From contig NZ_FOUA01000005.1 in the NCBI RefSeq assembly GCF_900114735.1, positions 1 to 64,000 on the forward strand: a DNA stretch of 64,000 bases, given 5' to 3'. The stretch's first letter is position 1. Each line of letters starts with the position of its first letter. This DNA comes from Halopseudomonas bauzanensis (lineage in GTDB: Bacteria; Pseudomonadota; Gammaproteobacteria; Pseudomonadales; Pseudomonadaceae). Below, one piece after another: positions 35,032 to 43,621 of the stretch. The translations under genes and the position numbers were made by a program. A model generated the notes under the pieces. It was given only the letters and a program-made list of their open reading frames with translations, ran no database searches and was not told where the DNA came from.

Positions 35032-36816
35032 TTAGAAGCTTACGCCGAAGCTGACAGCGGCGAAGTCGCGGTCGACCAGAGTGTTGTACTTGCCATCAAA
35101 GAAGTTGGTGTAGCTGAGGCTGGCGTTGTACTTGTTGGCATAGTCGGCATTCACCCCGACGCTGATCGACTTGGCATTTTCCACGAAGTTCGGGCTGTAG
35201 CCTTCAACGTCGTGCGACCAGGCGATGTTCGGGCTCAGGTTGATACCGGCAATCACGTTGCTGTAGTCCAGGGAGGCACGCAGACGGTAGCCCCAGGAGA
35301 AGTCGGTATAGAAACCATCGTTCTCGCACCAGCTCGCACCGTGCGGGTTATCTGCAACATTGGAATCGCAGCTACCATCGGCGTAGGGGCTTTGACCAAA
35401 CAGCGAGTCGCGACCGAACTTGGTTTCCCCGTTGCCGCTACCGATGCCACTGATATAGTTCGCACCGACCTCACCGATCAATGCCAGGCGGCTCGCACCC
35501 ATAACGCGATCAATAAAATGGACCGCGCTCATGGACGCCTGCCAGAACTCCTTGCGCTCATAGCCTTGGAGATAATCGCCGACCTGAACCTCGCCGGGCT
35601 GGTAGCGGTGCGTATTATCAGCAGCGCCAGCCCCTAAATACAATGCAGCGCGACTCATGTCTCCAGTATTGATCTGCAGCGGCATATTCGGACGATAGCT
35701 GATCTCACCAGCTACAGACATACCGCCAATGTCGGTACCAAAGCTGATGCCATACAGACGAATGTCTTCCGGATATTCAAAGAAATAGCCAGCACCGCCG
35801 GCGCCGCCATCATAACCTGGTGTTGGGGCTTGGCCAGCCAACAGACCACCTACCTCGTTTGAGTATACGGGGCCTCGGCTATGGTAATTCATTGCGTAGA
35901 AGCCGAACTCAGTGTTGTTCAACTCTGGCACAAACCAGCGGAACGCCACCCCGAACTGGCCGCTATCACTGGCGTCTTTATCTTTCTGGGTACGGGCGAT
36001 ATAGAAAGGAGCTTGAGCCTCCCCCTGTGGGAAATCTACACCATTAAAGATCAACCGGTCGGTGCAACCACGCGCCGCCACGTCAGTAGTGGAGAAGAAC
36101 GTACCGCAGTTATCCGCAACAGTGCCATGCCACTTGAGCTGGTAGAAGGCTTCCATGCTCAGGTTTTCAGTCAGGCCCTGGGAAATGTACAGCATCTCGA
36201 CCGGCAGCAGACCTTCCTTCAGCTCGGCGCCGGGACGGCGGAAAGCGGAGGCATCGATGGGGTTGATTGCGTTGATACCGTTCTGGATGAAGACACCTTC
36301 ACCCCAGCTGACCACCTGACGGCCCAGACGGACGTTGCCAGGGTTATTGCCAATGGCGTAGTTGTGATAAACGAACGCGTCCAGCAGTTGGATACCCGCG
36401 CCTTTCTGCAGCGGATGACGACCGGAATCATCGATATCGTAGAAATCCTGGCTGCCGTCTTTGGTTTCAAAGTCGTACCAGTAATTGCCACGAATGAAGG
36501 CACCCGAGTCCCCGTAGCGCAGCTCGAGATCATGGGAGCCCTTGAAAATTTTGGAGAAAACATCGCCTTTGTCGTAGTTCAGGCGACCATCATCGGAGGT
36601 ACGTGCTGCAGCTTCACCACCTTCACTGCGCAGATAATACAGGCGCTTGTCCCGGCCAGCGGTAGACATGCTCGCCCCGATCGACAGCTGCGAATCCAGC
36701 TGAGCCTCGACTTCCCCGATGTTGAAACTGACTGCGTTTGCAGAACCTGAAAAACTGGCCAATCCGATAGCCAGGGGCAAGGCCGCGAGCGACCAAGCAT
36801 GCATTTTTTTTGTCAT
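35032..36816 (-). CDS. DUF1302-family outer-membrane-type protein
   Basis: A 594-residue protein from the ATG at 36816, which has CGGAG before it; an in-frame ATG 39 bases earlier lacks one. A signal peptide ends near SGSANA, and the rest has the alternating pattern and C-terminal aromatic residue (AVSFGVSF) of an outer-membrane beta-barrel. The segment VSWGEGVFIQNGINAINPID is a DUF1302 hallmark. DUF1302/DUF1329 pairs are found near steroid, terpene and fatty-acid catabolism genes. A PsrA-like palindrome lies about 210 bases upstream. Substrate unknown. Confidence 0.88.
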   Translation of the reverse strand: MTKKMHAWSLAALPLAIGLASFSGSANAVSFNIGEVEAQLDSQLSIGASMSTAGRDKRLYYLRSEGGEAAARTSDDGRLNYDKGDVFSKIFKGSHDLELRYGDSGAFIRGNYWYDFETKDGSQDFYDIDDSGRHPLQKGAGIQLLDAFVYHNYAIGNNPGNVRLGRQVVSWGEGVFIQNGINAINPIDASAFRRPGAELKEGLLPVEMLYISQGLTENLSMEAFYQLKWHGTVADNCGTFFSTTDVAARGCTDRLIFNGVDFPQGEAQAPFYIARTQKDKDASDSGQFGVAFRWFVPELNNTEFGFYAMNYHSRGPVYSNEVGGLLAGQAPTPGYDGGAGGAGYFFEYPEDIRLYGISFGTDIGGMSVAGEISYRPNMPLQINTGDMSRAALYLGAGAADNTHRYQPGEVQVGDYLQGYERKEFWQASMSAVHFIDRVMGASRLALIGEVGANYISGIGSGNGETKFGRDSLFGQSPYADGSCDSNVADNPHGASWCENDGFYTDFSWGYRLRASLDYSNVIAGINLSPNIAWSHDVEGYSPNFVENAKSISVGVNADYANKYNASLSYTNFFDGKYNTLVDRDFAAVSFGVSF

Positions 36817-37026
36817 TGTGCTGCTCCGTTTGGGTGACATGAACCTGTGTATCAAAGAGACACGTTCAGGACATTTCCGAGTCTGTCACGAGCACCACAG
36901 AAAGAACCTGTCTTGGATGGCCAAATCATTTGTCCTAAGCGGCCATTCATCAAACAAATCTGACCAATCAGCCATTTCAAACCAGCTTGACTCCAATGGA
37001 GCATCCCCACGCAACAAAATTGCAAG

Positions 37027-37042
37027 TCAAACGAATGTTTGA
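37027..37042. promoter_or_regulatory. PsrA-like palindrome TCAAAC-N4-GTTTGA
   Basis: A perfect 6+6 inverted repeat with a four-base centre. PsrA is the fatty-acid-sensing TetR regulator of Pseudomonas beta-oxidation genes. The pattern is degenerate (it also occurs by chance in the tRNA spacer near 4338), so this is a candidate only. Confidence 0.4.
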
Positions 37043-37195
37043 TAGAAAGAGAGCTCTGGACAAGGAGTTCAGCAGCCATACCGGCATCGCGGCAGGAAAT
37101 GAATACAAGGCGGGTTTTCGCAAAGGAGCCAAAAAGCGCTCTTCACCCTAACAGGTGATCGCTCATAGCCCTTTGCCATGCTATTCATTTTCAAG

Positions 37196-37210
37196 TTTCG
37201 CCACGCGAAA
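37196..37210. promoter_or_regulatory. Shared palindromic operator TTTCGC-CAC-GCGAAA
   Basis: A perfect 6+6 palindrome with a three-base centre, in the context AGTTTCGC...GCGAAATAC. The same 6-base arms and the same flanks occur before dctP at 41471-41485. A one-mismatch copy precedes the MFS gene near 55759. Confidence 0.6.
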
Positions 37211-37310
37211 TACGATTTCAGTCGAAAACGGGTTGTCAGCAGCGTTGCAGTTTAACATCAATGAGACAGAGTATTGATGTGTTCACATCCCAAGCATTAG
37301 AGGGAGTAGT

Positions 37311-38348
37311 ATGCCGGGAAGCCTGAATGAGCAGTCGAAACCACGTGTCCGGGAGCATGGTTTCTGGGTCTCCGTGATCGAACGCGCGCTGGGGCATTAT
37401 GGCGTGGGGTTGGCACAATCGAGTCTTGCGTACAACCTGACCAATGGCAGTCGGCCCGATACCCCCTTCATTGAGCAGGCCAGCTGCAACCTGGTGTGGG
37501 CAGAAGCCAGCCGTCTAGCTGATGATGACCTGTTCGGCCTGCGGCTCCAGCGATTGTTCACTCCCACCGTATTCAACTTGCTCAACCTGTCAGCCAGCGC
37601 GTGCGGCAGTGTCGCTGCGGCCCTGGGGCATCTGATTCGATTCTTTCCAATCATCAGTAGCCAGGTGCGCCTGGAGCTGCAACGCGACGCCGACGAATCC
37701 TGGCTGCTGATCCTTCCGGTTGGTAAACCCCATACCCAACAACTCGAAGCCATGCTCGGTTATCTCGGCCATCTGTTGCAGCAGCTCGATCCCGGCAGCG
37801 ACGGTCTGCTCAAAGGCGCCAGCTTATACCGGCCGAACCTGGATCTCGACCATTGTCGGCGTCTGCTGGGTTGCGAAGAGATTCATAACAGTGAGGTATA
37901 CGGCCTGGCCATGCCCCAGGCGCTGCTGGAAAAACCTCTGCCCAGTGCCGATCCTTTTATCGCCACCCGTTTGACCGAAACCCTGCAAGATATGCTTGCC
38001 AATCTGCCCTCCCCTGATCTGGCCGAACAGGTCAAACGCAGGGTTCAGCTGCTGCTGGGTTCCGGTGATATCTCGGTAGAGCGCATCGCCGGCCCGATGA
38101 ATATCAGCCCACGCCATCTGCGGCGCAAATTGAGCCAGGAAGGAACGTCTTACGAGCAGCTGGTAGATGAAGTACGCCGAGAAACCGCCATGCGCATGAT
38201 TGGTGAGGGTCAGCTTTCACTGACCAGTATTGCCTACGAGCTGGGTTTTCTCGATCCAAGCAGCTTCACTCGAGCCTTTCGCCGCTGGACAGACATGAGT
38301 CCCACCAACTTTCGGCAACGGGTTACCGAGTCGTCGACTGGACGCTGA
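37311..38348 (+). CDS. AraC-family transcriptional regulator
   Basis: A 345-residue regulator with the arabinose-binding-like N-terminal domain of the PF12625 group (about 25-215) and a C-terminal AraC double helix-turn-helix (about 235-335; ISVERIAGPMNISPRHLRRK and LTSIAYELGFLDPSSFTRAF). Regulators of this group often control lipid or alcohol catabolism genes. The start has GAGGGAG nine bases upstream. It is divergent from the DUF1302/1329 operon and convergent with dctM, so either could be a target. Its own upstream palindrome is not typical of AraC sites. Confidence 0.9.
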   Translation: MPGSLNEQSKPRVREHGFWVSVIERALGHYGVGLAQSSLAYNLTNGSRPDTPFIEQASCNLVWAEASRLADDDLFGLRLQRLFTPTVFNLLNLSASACGSVAAALGHLIRFFPIISSQVRLELQRDADESWLLILPVGKPHTQQLEAMLGYLGHLLQQLDPGSDGLLKGASLYRPNLDLDHCRRLLGCEEIHNSEVYGLAMPQALLEKPLPSADPFIATRLTETLQDMLANLPSPDLAEQVKRRVQLLLGSGDISVERIAGPMNISPRHLRRKLSQEGTSYEQLVDEVRRETAMRMIGEGQLSLTSIAYELGFLDPSSFTRAFRRWTDMSPTNFRQRVTESSTGR

Positions 38349-38418
38349 GTGGGGCCACCGAGCGGCAATAGCGCTTTGTCTCCCATATTCCTCCCCCCTG
38401 ATGTACTCGCTTGCTCTT

Positions 38419-38456
38419 GAAACAACAAATCCCGGAAATCCGGGATTTGTTGTTTC
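38419..38456. terminator. Bidirectional terminator between araC-type and dctM genes
   Basis: A perfect 17-base-pair stem (arms GAAACAACAAATCCCGG and its complement) with the loop AAAT. It lies 71 bases past the AraC-type stop and 12 bases past the convergent dctM stop. Confidence 0.85.
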
Positions 38457-38467
38457 GTCCGATCCTA

Positions 38468-39781
38468 TTATTGAAATAGTAGATTCGGCAGGTAGGTCAC
38501 AATCTGGGGAAAGATCATCATGATAATGATGGCGAGGACTTCCAGAAGAACAAATGGAATGACAGACGCATAAATGTCTTTCATCGTTATGCCAGGCGGC
38601 ACTATCGCTTTCAAATAAAACAGGTTGAAGCCCAGCGGGGGCGTCATGTAACCGATTTCCATGTTGATCACGAACAGGATACCGAACCAGATCGGGTCAA
38701 AACCCAACGCATCCACAATCGGCAGAAATACCGGCAGGGTGATCAGCATGATACCCAGTGGATCGAGGACCATTCCCAGCAGGAAGACGATGATCATCAT
38801 CGCGATGATGATACCCCAGGGGCCACCGGGGATCAGTTGCATCAGGCCTTCAATCAGCTGTTGCGCGCCCATGCTTTGATAGGCTGCACTGAAGGCATGC
38901 GCAGCAAACAGGATCCAGGCAATCATCCCTGTCAGCTTGAGCGTCCGGATGCTTGCTTCATGCACCATGGAAAAGCTCAACTGGCGGTAAACGGCGGCAG
39001 ATATCAGCGCCCCCAGCACCCCCATTGCAGCTGCCTCAGTAGGCGTAGTCAGACCGCCGATAATGGAACCCATGACCATTACCACGACCAGGACAGGCAG
39101 AACGACCGACCTCACAGCACGGAACTTTTCCGGCCAGCTTGCCCTCTCGCTTGCTGGCAACGCAGGTGCCAGCTCAGGCTGGAGAAAGCTTCGGATAATG
39201 ACATACAGCACGGTAATTACGATCAGCAGCAGGCCCGGCAGGATACCTGCGGCAAACATCTTGCCAACAGAGACACCGGAAATGAGGGCATAGAGGATCA
39301 TCATGATACTCGGTGGTATCAGAATCCCCCAACCACCGCCCGTATTGATCACGCCCAACGCCATACGCTTGTCGTATCCGCGCTGGAGCATCGCCGGCAG
39401 AGCGATCGTACCCATTGCCACGACGGCAGCGCCGCTGACCCCGACCATTGCGGCAAATATTGCACAAATGCCGAGCGTACCCACGGCCAGCCCGCCACGC
39501 ATACCACCAAACCATAGATGCATCATATGGTATAGATCGCGTGCCACGCCGGTACGTTCGAGGATCATCGCCATGAAAACATATAGCGGGATCGCAACCA
39601 ATGTAAAACTGCCCATGCTGCCGTAGATCTGCGACGACACCATGTAAAAAGACTCGATCCCCCAGGTAAAGTAAAGAAATACGACGGAGACACCGCCAAG
39701 TACGAAGACCAGGGGGAGCCCTAAGAGAATAAATAATACCAAGGCACCGAAAAAAAGTAGGGTAAGAACTTCAACGCTCAC
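38468..39781 (-). CDS. dctM: TRAP transporter large permease (DctM family)
   Basis: A 437-residue inner-membrane protein with about 12 membrane helices and the family segments GGMRGGLAVGTLG, GVSGAAVVAMGTIALPAML and GGLTTPTEAAAMG. It carries substrate across the membrane using the sodium gradient, together with DctQ and the periplasmic DctP. It starts with GTG overlapping the dctQ stop (GTGA), so translation is coupled. Third gene of a dctP-Q-M operon. Confidence 0.95.
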   Translation of the reverse strand: MSVEVLTLLFFGALVLFILLGLPLVFVLGGVSVVFLYFTWGIESFYMVSSQIYGSMGSFTLVAIPLYVFMAMILERTGVARDLYHMMHLWFGGMRGGLAVGTLGICAIFAAMVGVSGAAVVAMGTIALPAMLQRGYDKRMALGVINTGGGWGILIPPSIMMILYALISGVSVGKMFAAGILPGLLLIVITVLYVIIRSFLQPELAPALPASERASWPEKFRAVRSVVLPVLVVVMVMGSIIGGLTTPTEAAAMGVLGALISAAVYRQLSFSMVHEASIRTLKLTGMIAWILFAAHAFSAAYQSMGAQQLIEGLMQLIPGGPWGIIIAMMIIVFLLGMVLDPLGIMLITLPVFLPIVDALGFDPIWFGILFVINMEIGYMTPPLGFNLFYLKAIVPPGITMKDIYASVIPFVLLEVLAIIIMMIFPQIVTYLPNLLFQ

Positions 39782-40323
39782 AGTGTATCCCCTGCTTCAC
39801 CTGTTTCATCTGCATTGGGACACTTAACACCCAAGGCAATGGCAATATCCTGAATAAGTTTAACAATACCCTGCAGCAGCAAAAGGCCTGCGCCGATAGG
39901 GATTGCCAGTTTGATCGGCCAGATAGGAGGGTTCCATGCGGAATAGGACGTTTCCCATGTAGCGATTGATTCTTTGGCCATCTCGTACCCAAACCAACCG
40001 AATGCCATAACAAATATAAAGAAGAGAACGGAAGTGAAGATGTCGACTGTCGCCTGGACTCGCCGGGGCAATGTGGCATGGAAAATATCGACATTTACAT
40101 GTCCGCGGTGCGCCAGAATGTAACCGCCGGACAACACTGCATAAAGACCAAAGAGCATCTGGGTAAGCTCATTCGTCCAGACAGTCGGCGCATTAAACAG
40201 ATAGCGGAGAAAAACTTCTATTAAAATAAAAACAAAGATAGGAATAACGAGGTAGGCAAGAATACGACCGACCCACTCATTGACTTTCGTCACGCCATTC
40301 ATGAATGCAGAAATTGCACGCAT
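39778..40323 (-). CDS. dctQ: TRAP transporter small permease (DctQ family)
   Basis: A 181-residue four-helix membrane protein; the DctQ pattern VWTNELTQMLFGLYAVLSGGYILAHRGHVNVDI (in part TNELTQMLFGLYAVLSGGY) is clear. It forms the membrane part of a tripartite C4-dicarboxylate-type carrier with DctM. It sits 74 bases after dctP and overlaps dctM. Base composition is lower in GC than the neighbours. Confidence 0.93.
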   Translation of the reverse strand: MRAISAFMNGVTKVNEWVGRILAYLVIPIFVFILIEVFLRYLFNAPTVWTNELTQMLFGLYAVLSGGYILAHRGHVNVDIFHATLPRRVQATVDIFTSVLFFIFVMAFGWFGYEMAKESIATWETSYSAWNPPIWPIKLAIPIGAGLLLLQGIVKLIQDIAIALGVKCPNADETGEAGDTL

Positions 40324-40397
40324 TATACCCTCCCCGGATATATGTATGGCCTATTAAGACTCCCCGGACGCTATGCACCCCCGGGGATATGGATCGA

Positions 40398-41441
40398 TTA
40401 AAGGTAACCCAGTTCGCCCAGGAATTCTTTAAGCATGCTTAATGCCTTTTTGGTATTGTCGCTGCGCTGACCTTCCTTCTCCCACTGCCCTTCTGCCACA
40501 CTCATCAAATGTTCCATTACCGGCTCGGGCAGAGTGTTGACTTGCACGCCCTGCTCGGCAATCGCGTTGGCCAAAGCAACACGTTCCTGGTAGAGGTACT
40601 CATTAGTGCGGAACCAGAACTGCTCTTCCAGCGCCTGCTTGACGATCTCTTGCAGGTCCTCTGGCAGCTTGTCGAGAGAACGCTGGCTCACGATATTCAC
40701 GTCTGTACCGGCAATGTTCAGGGCAGGCTGTACGTGATACTTCGCAATCTCGTACAACGCCATGCTATCAGCACCTTGCGAACCGCCCCAGTGCGCACCG
40801 TCCACGATTCCCCCATCCAGCGCAGAATAGAGTTCACCGCCCGGGATATAGGATGCTGCTGCGCCACCCGCTGTCAGAAAGCTCTGCAGTGCGCCGGAGG
40901 AGCGGATCTTGAGCCCCTGAAAGTCTGCAAGATTATTGACCGGGCGCTTCAGGACCATCTCGGTGGGATAGATTTTGTCTGTAGACCAATACACGTTATG
41001 AGCAGCGGCCTCTTCCTTCAACATATCCTCAAAGCCCATGACCTTATGAAAATAGGTCGCTTCCCAGACATTACGAAACGCAAAAGGCAAGCCAGAAGCA
41101 ATACCAGCGAGACTGATACGATTCTGGGCATATGAGGGCGAGATTGTTCCCATATCGATAATGCCGCGACTGACAGCATTGAATGTTTCTTGCGCACTGA
41201 ATAGCGACCCTGCTTCAAACAACTGAAGTTTCAGGCGCCCATCAGAACGCTCTTCGATAATGTTCTTTATTCTGACAAGGCTATCTTCATAGGATGAACT
41301 TGATCCAGGCCAGTGCGACTGCACACGCCACGTTATGGAATCGTCAGAAAGTGCTGCAGTGGAAGTGATGGTTGTAGCCGTAGCCAGAGCCAAGGACGCG
41401 GCGACAACACCTAACTTGTGACGAAGAGTTCTAAACAACAT
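40398..41441 (-). CDS. dctP: TRAP transporter periplasmic solute-binding protein (DctP family)
   Basis: A 347-residue secreted binding protein: a signal peptide covers about residues 1-30 and the DctP fold follows (WRVQSHWPGSSSSYEDSLVRI, LKIRSSGALQSFLTAGGAAA, VDGAHWGGSQGADSM). The conserved arginine of KIRSSG normally salt-bridges the substrate carboxylate, supporting a carboxylic-acid ligand. It is the first gene of dctPQM, and a palindromic operator lies 30 bases upstream of its start. Ligand identity is unknown; DctP proteins serve many organic acids. Confidence 0.93.
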   Translation of the reverse strand: MLFRTLRHKLGVVAASLALATATTITSTAALSDDSITWRVQSHWPGSSSSYEDSLVRIKNIIEERSDGRLKLQLFEAGSLFSAQETFNAVSRGIIDMGTISPSYAQNRISLAGIASGLPFAFRNVWEATYFHKVMGFEDMLKEEAAAHNVYWSTDKIYPTEMVLKRPVNNLADFQGLKIRSSGALQSFLTAGGAAASYIPGGELYSALDGGIVDGAHWGGSQGADSMALYEIAKYHVQPALNIAGTDVNIVSQRSLDKLPEDLQEIVKQALEEQFWFRTNEYLYQERVALANAIAEQGVQVNTLPEPVMEHLMSVAEGQWEKEGQRSDNTKKALSMLKEFLGELGYL

Positions 41442-41882
41442 GGCGGCCTCATTTCATTATTTATTATTAGTTTCGCTGTGCGAAATACTGCTCCACATGG
41501 CGACACAGAGAATCAAACCATAGCACACAAAAAGGTGATCGCAACATCCCTTTTTCCACCCTCCTAAAGTAGGGTTGGCATCCCGTTCGGGCCCGTTACG
41601 CTGTGACGCACCCTCTCTATATCAGTCTTTTCCAAACGGCAGAGCTTAACAAGATAGTAAGACAGATCTCAAAAGACCAGTCGTCGGATAAAAATGCATA
41701 TTCAATTTGATGATAAGACCTATTTCGCCTGGTGATATCAGGTTTCATTGCCATTGACTTGCTATCCCAACAACTGTCCAATTCATTGCCCATGAATAAG
41801 CCACAGTAACAACAGAACAAAACAAGTAAAAACACCGATTAGAGACATAACAGAAAAAAGACTCAAGGCGGAATATAACTCA
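41442..41882. promoter_or_regulatory. Divergent control region between dctP and the acyl-CoA ligase gene
   Basis: 441 bases of AT-richer sequence with no credible gene. The only structure I can defend is the palindrome at 41471-41485 near dctP; nothing equivalent was seen near the ligase start. A short open frame at 41617-41835 has no support. Confidence 0.55.
41471..41485. promoter_or_regulatory. Shared palindromic operator TTTCGC-TGT-GCGAAA
   Basis: A perfect 6+6 palindrome with a three-base centre, 30 bases upstream of the dctP ATG, where a repressor would block transcription. Flanks AG and TAC match the copy at 37196-37210. Confidence 0.65.
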
Positions 41883-43547
41883 ATGTTCACTCATCACTAC
41901 GCTGTCTGGCCGAAACATCTTCCTAAAAGCCTGCCGTTACCCGAAACCAGCCTTGTAACCAACTTGGAGATATCTGCCCGGCGTTATCCGGCCAGGCCAG
42001 CCATCATTTTCTACGATACTACGATCAGCTATGCGGAACTCCTGAGCGAAGTGGAATCCCTGGCAGGCTGGCTGCAGAAAAAAGGTCTGAAAAAGGGTGA
42101 TCGAGCACTGCTTTACATGCAGAACTCCCCCCAATACGTCATAGGTTATTACGCCATTCTGCGTTGCGATGGCATTGTGGTACCGGTAAACCCGATGAAC
42201 CGCACAACTGAGTTGGAGCATTACGCTTCCGATACTGATGCAGAGTTCTGTCTCGCCGGTTATGAGCTGATGAGTCATGTTTCGCCGCTACTCGGCAAGA
42301 CCAGCCTCAAGCATATCGTTGTGTCCGCCTACGGCACTCGCTTGCGCGCCCCCACTGACCTTGAGCTGCCAGAAGAGGTAGCGACCTCCCCAGGCCGCTT
42401 CGATGAAGGCTGTACCAATTGGGATGAAGCGCTGCAGTCCGGGCACAAGCCCACCCCCTACACTGCGGGCCCTGACGACCTGGCACTTATTCCCTACAGC
42501 TCGGGCACTACCGGTGCTCCCAAGGGTTGCATGCACACCCACCGCTCGGTCATGACAACAACGGTACAACGTGTGGTCTGGAACAGCGCAACGGTCAACT
42601 CCGTGCAACTGGCAACTCTCCCCTTTTTCCATGTGACCGGCATGCAAGCGTCCATGAACGGCCCGATTTATATCGGCGGGACCAGTGTGATCATGACGCG
42701 CTGGAATCGCACCGTAGCCGCACAGCTGATTGAGCGTTACCACGTTACCGGCTGGGCCAACATTGTCACCATGGCGGTGGATTTCTTGCTCAATCCGGAG
42801 CTCGACAGGTACGACGTCTCCTCTCTGACTCATATAGGCGGCGGCGGGGCATCCATGCCGGAAGCGGTGGCTGCCAAACTCTACCGCCTCACAGGGCTCC
42901 ATTACATAGAAGGTTATGGCCTCTCGGAAACAATCGCCGCAACGCATACCAACCCGCCGGACGCGCCCAAGCCCCAATGCCTGGGTATCCCTATGTTTGA
43001 TGTTGACTCACGGATCATCAACCCCGACACCCTGGAGCTGCTGGGGCCGGGGGAAGTAGGTGAGATCATCAGCCATGGACCGCAAGTTGCCCAAGGTTAC
43101 TGGAACCGTCCGGATGAAACCGCGGCGGCATTCATTGAGCTGGAAGGCAAGCGATTCTTCCGCACCGGCGACCTGGCCCGCTATGACGACAATGGTTACT
43201 TCTACATGGTCGATCGCATCAAGCGAATGATCAATGCCTCGGGATTCAAGGTCTGGCCATCTGAGGTGGAAAGCATGATGTATCAAAACCCCCTCGTTCA
43301 GGAGGTATGCATCATTTCATCACCGGATACCAAACGCGGCGAAACAGTAAAAGCCTGCGTTGTGCTATCGGCTGATGCAGACCCGCAAACGGCCGAGCAG
43401 GAAATCAGCTCCTGGTGCAAAAGCAACATGGCTGCCTACAAGACTCCCCAGGTCTTCGAATTCGTATCCGCGCTGCCCAAATCCTCATCCGGAAAAATCA
43501 TGTGGCGCGAACTCCAAGAGCAGGAACACCACAAGATCGGGCACTAA
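41883..43547 (+). CDS. Acyl-CoA ligase (AMP-forming), FadD-like
   Basis: A 554-residue ANL-superfamily enzyme that activates a carboxylic acid to its CoA thioester through an acyl-AMP. Motifs: P-loop YSSGTTGAPKG near 202-212, GYGLSET, RTGDLARYD with the following YFYMVDRIKRMINASGFKV hinge, and the catalytic C-terminal lysine in SSGK at Lys538. The sequence resembles long- and medium-chain ligases but the acyl pocket cannot be read by eye. It is divergent from dctPQM and upstream of the DcaP-like porin, so its substrate is probably what those two import. Confidence 0.92.
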   Translation: MFTHHYAVWPKHLPKSLPLPETSLVTNLEISARRYPARPAIIFYDTTISYAELLSEVESLAGWLQKKGLKKGDRALLYMQNSPQYVIGYYAILRCDGIVVPVNPMNRTTELEHYASDTDAEFCLAGYELMSHVSPLLGKTSLKHIVVSAYGTRLRAPTDLELPEEVATSPGRFDEGCTNWDEALQSGHKPTPYTAGPDDLALIPYSSGTTGAPKGCMHTHRSVMTTTVQRVVWNSATVNSVQLATLPFFHVTGMQASMNGPIYIGGTSVIMTRWNRTVAAQLIERYHVTGWANIVTMAVDFLLNPELDRYDVSSLTHIGGGGASMPEAVAAKLYRLTGLHYIEGYGLSETIAATHTNPPDAPKPQCLGIPMFDVDSRIINPDTLELLGPGEVGEIISHGPQVAQGYWNRPDETAAAFIELEGKRFFRTGDLARYDDNGYFYMVDRIKRMINASGFKVWPSEVESMMYQNPLVQEVCIISSPDTKRGETVKACVVLSADADPQTAEQEISSWCKSNMAAYKTPQVFEFVSALPKSSSGKIMWRELQEQEHHKIGH

Positions 43548-43621
43548 GTGCCCCCACAAGGAGGTAGGAAATCCATCCGTTTGGCCTAGAGCCTGACTCA
43601 TTTAATAAAAAAGAGATTTCA

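Larger units (their letters stand above)
36817..37310. promoter_or_regulatory. Divergent control region between DUF1302 and araC-type genes
   Basis: 494 bases with no gene. It contains TCAAAC-GAAT-GTTTGA at 37027-37042, matching the published PsrA pattern (G/C)AAAC-N2-4-GTTTG(G/C), and TTTCGC-CAC-GCGAAA at 37196-37210, about 100 bases before the AraC-type start. I could not place -10/-35 boxes with confidence. Confidence 0.6.

Noticed and set aside
41617-41835. 72-codon minus-strand frame in the dctP-ligase gap
   Set aside because: No ribosome site, unusual composition and no relation to known proteins; treated as non-coding.
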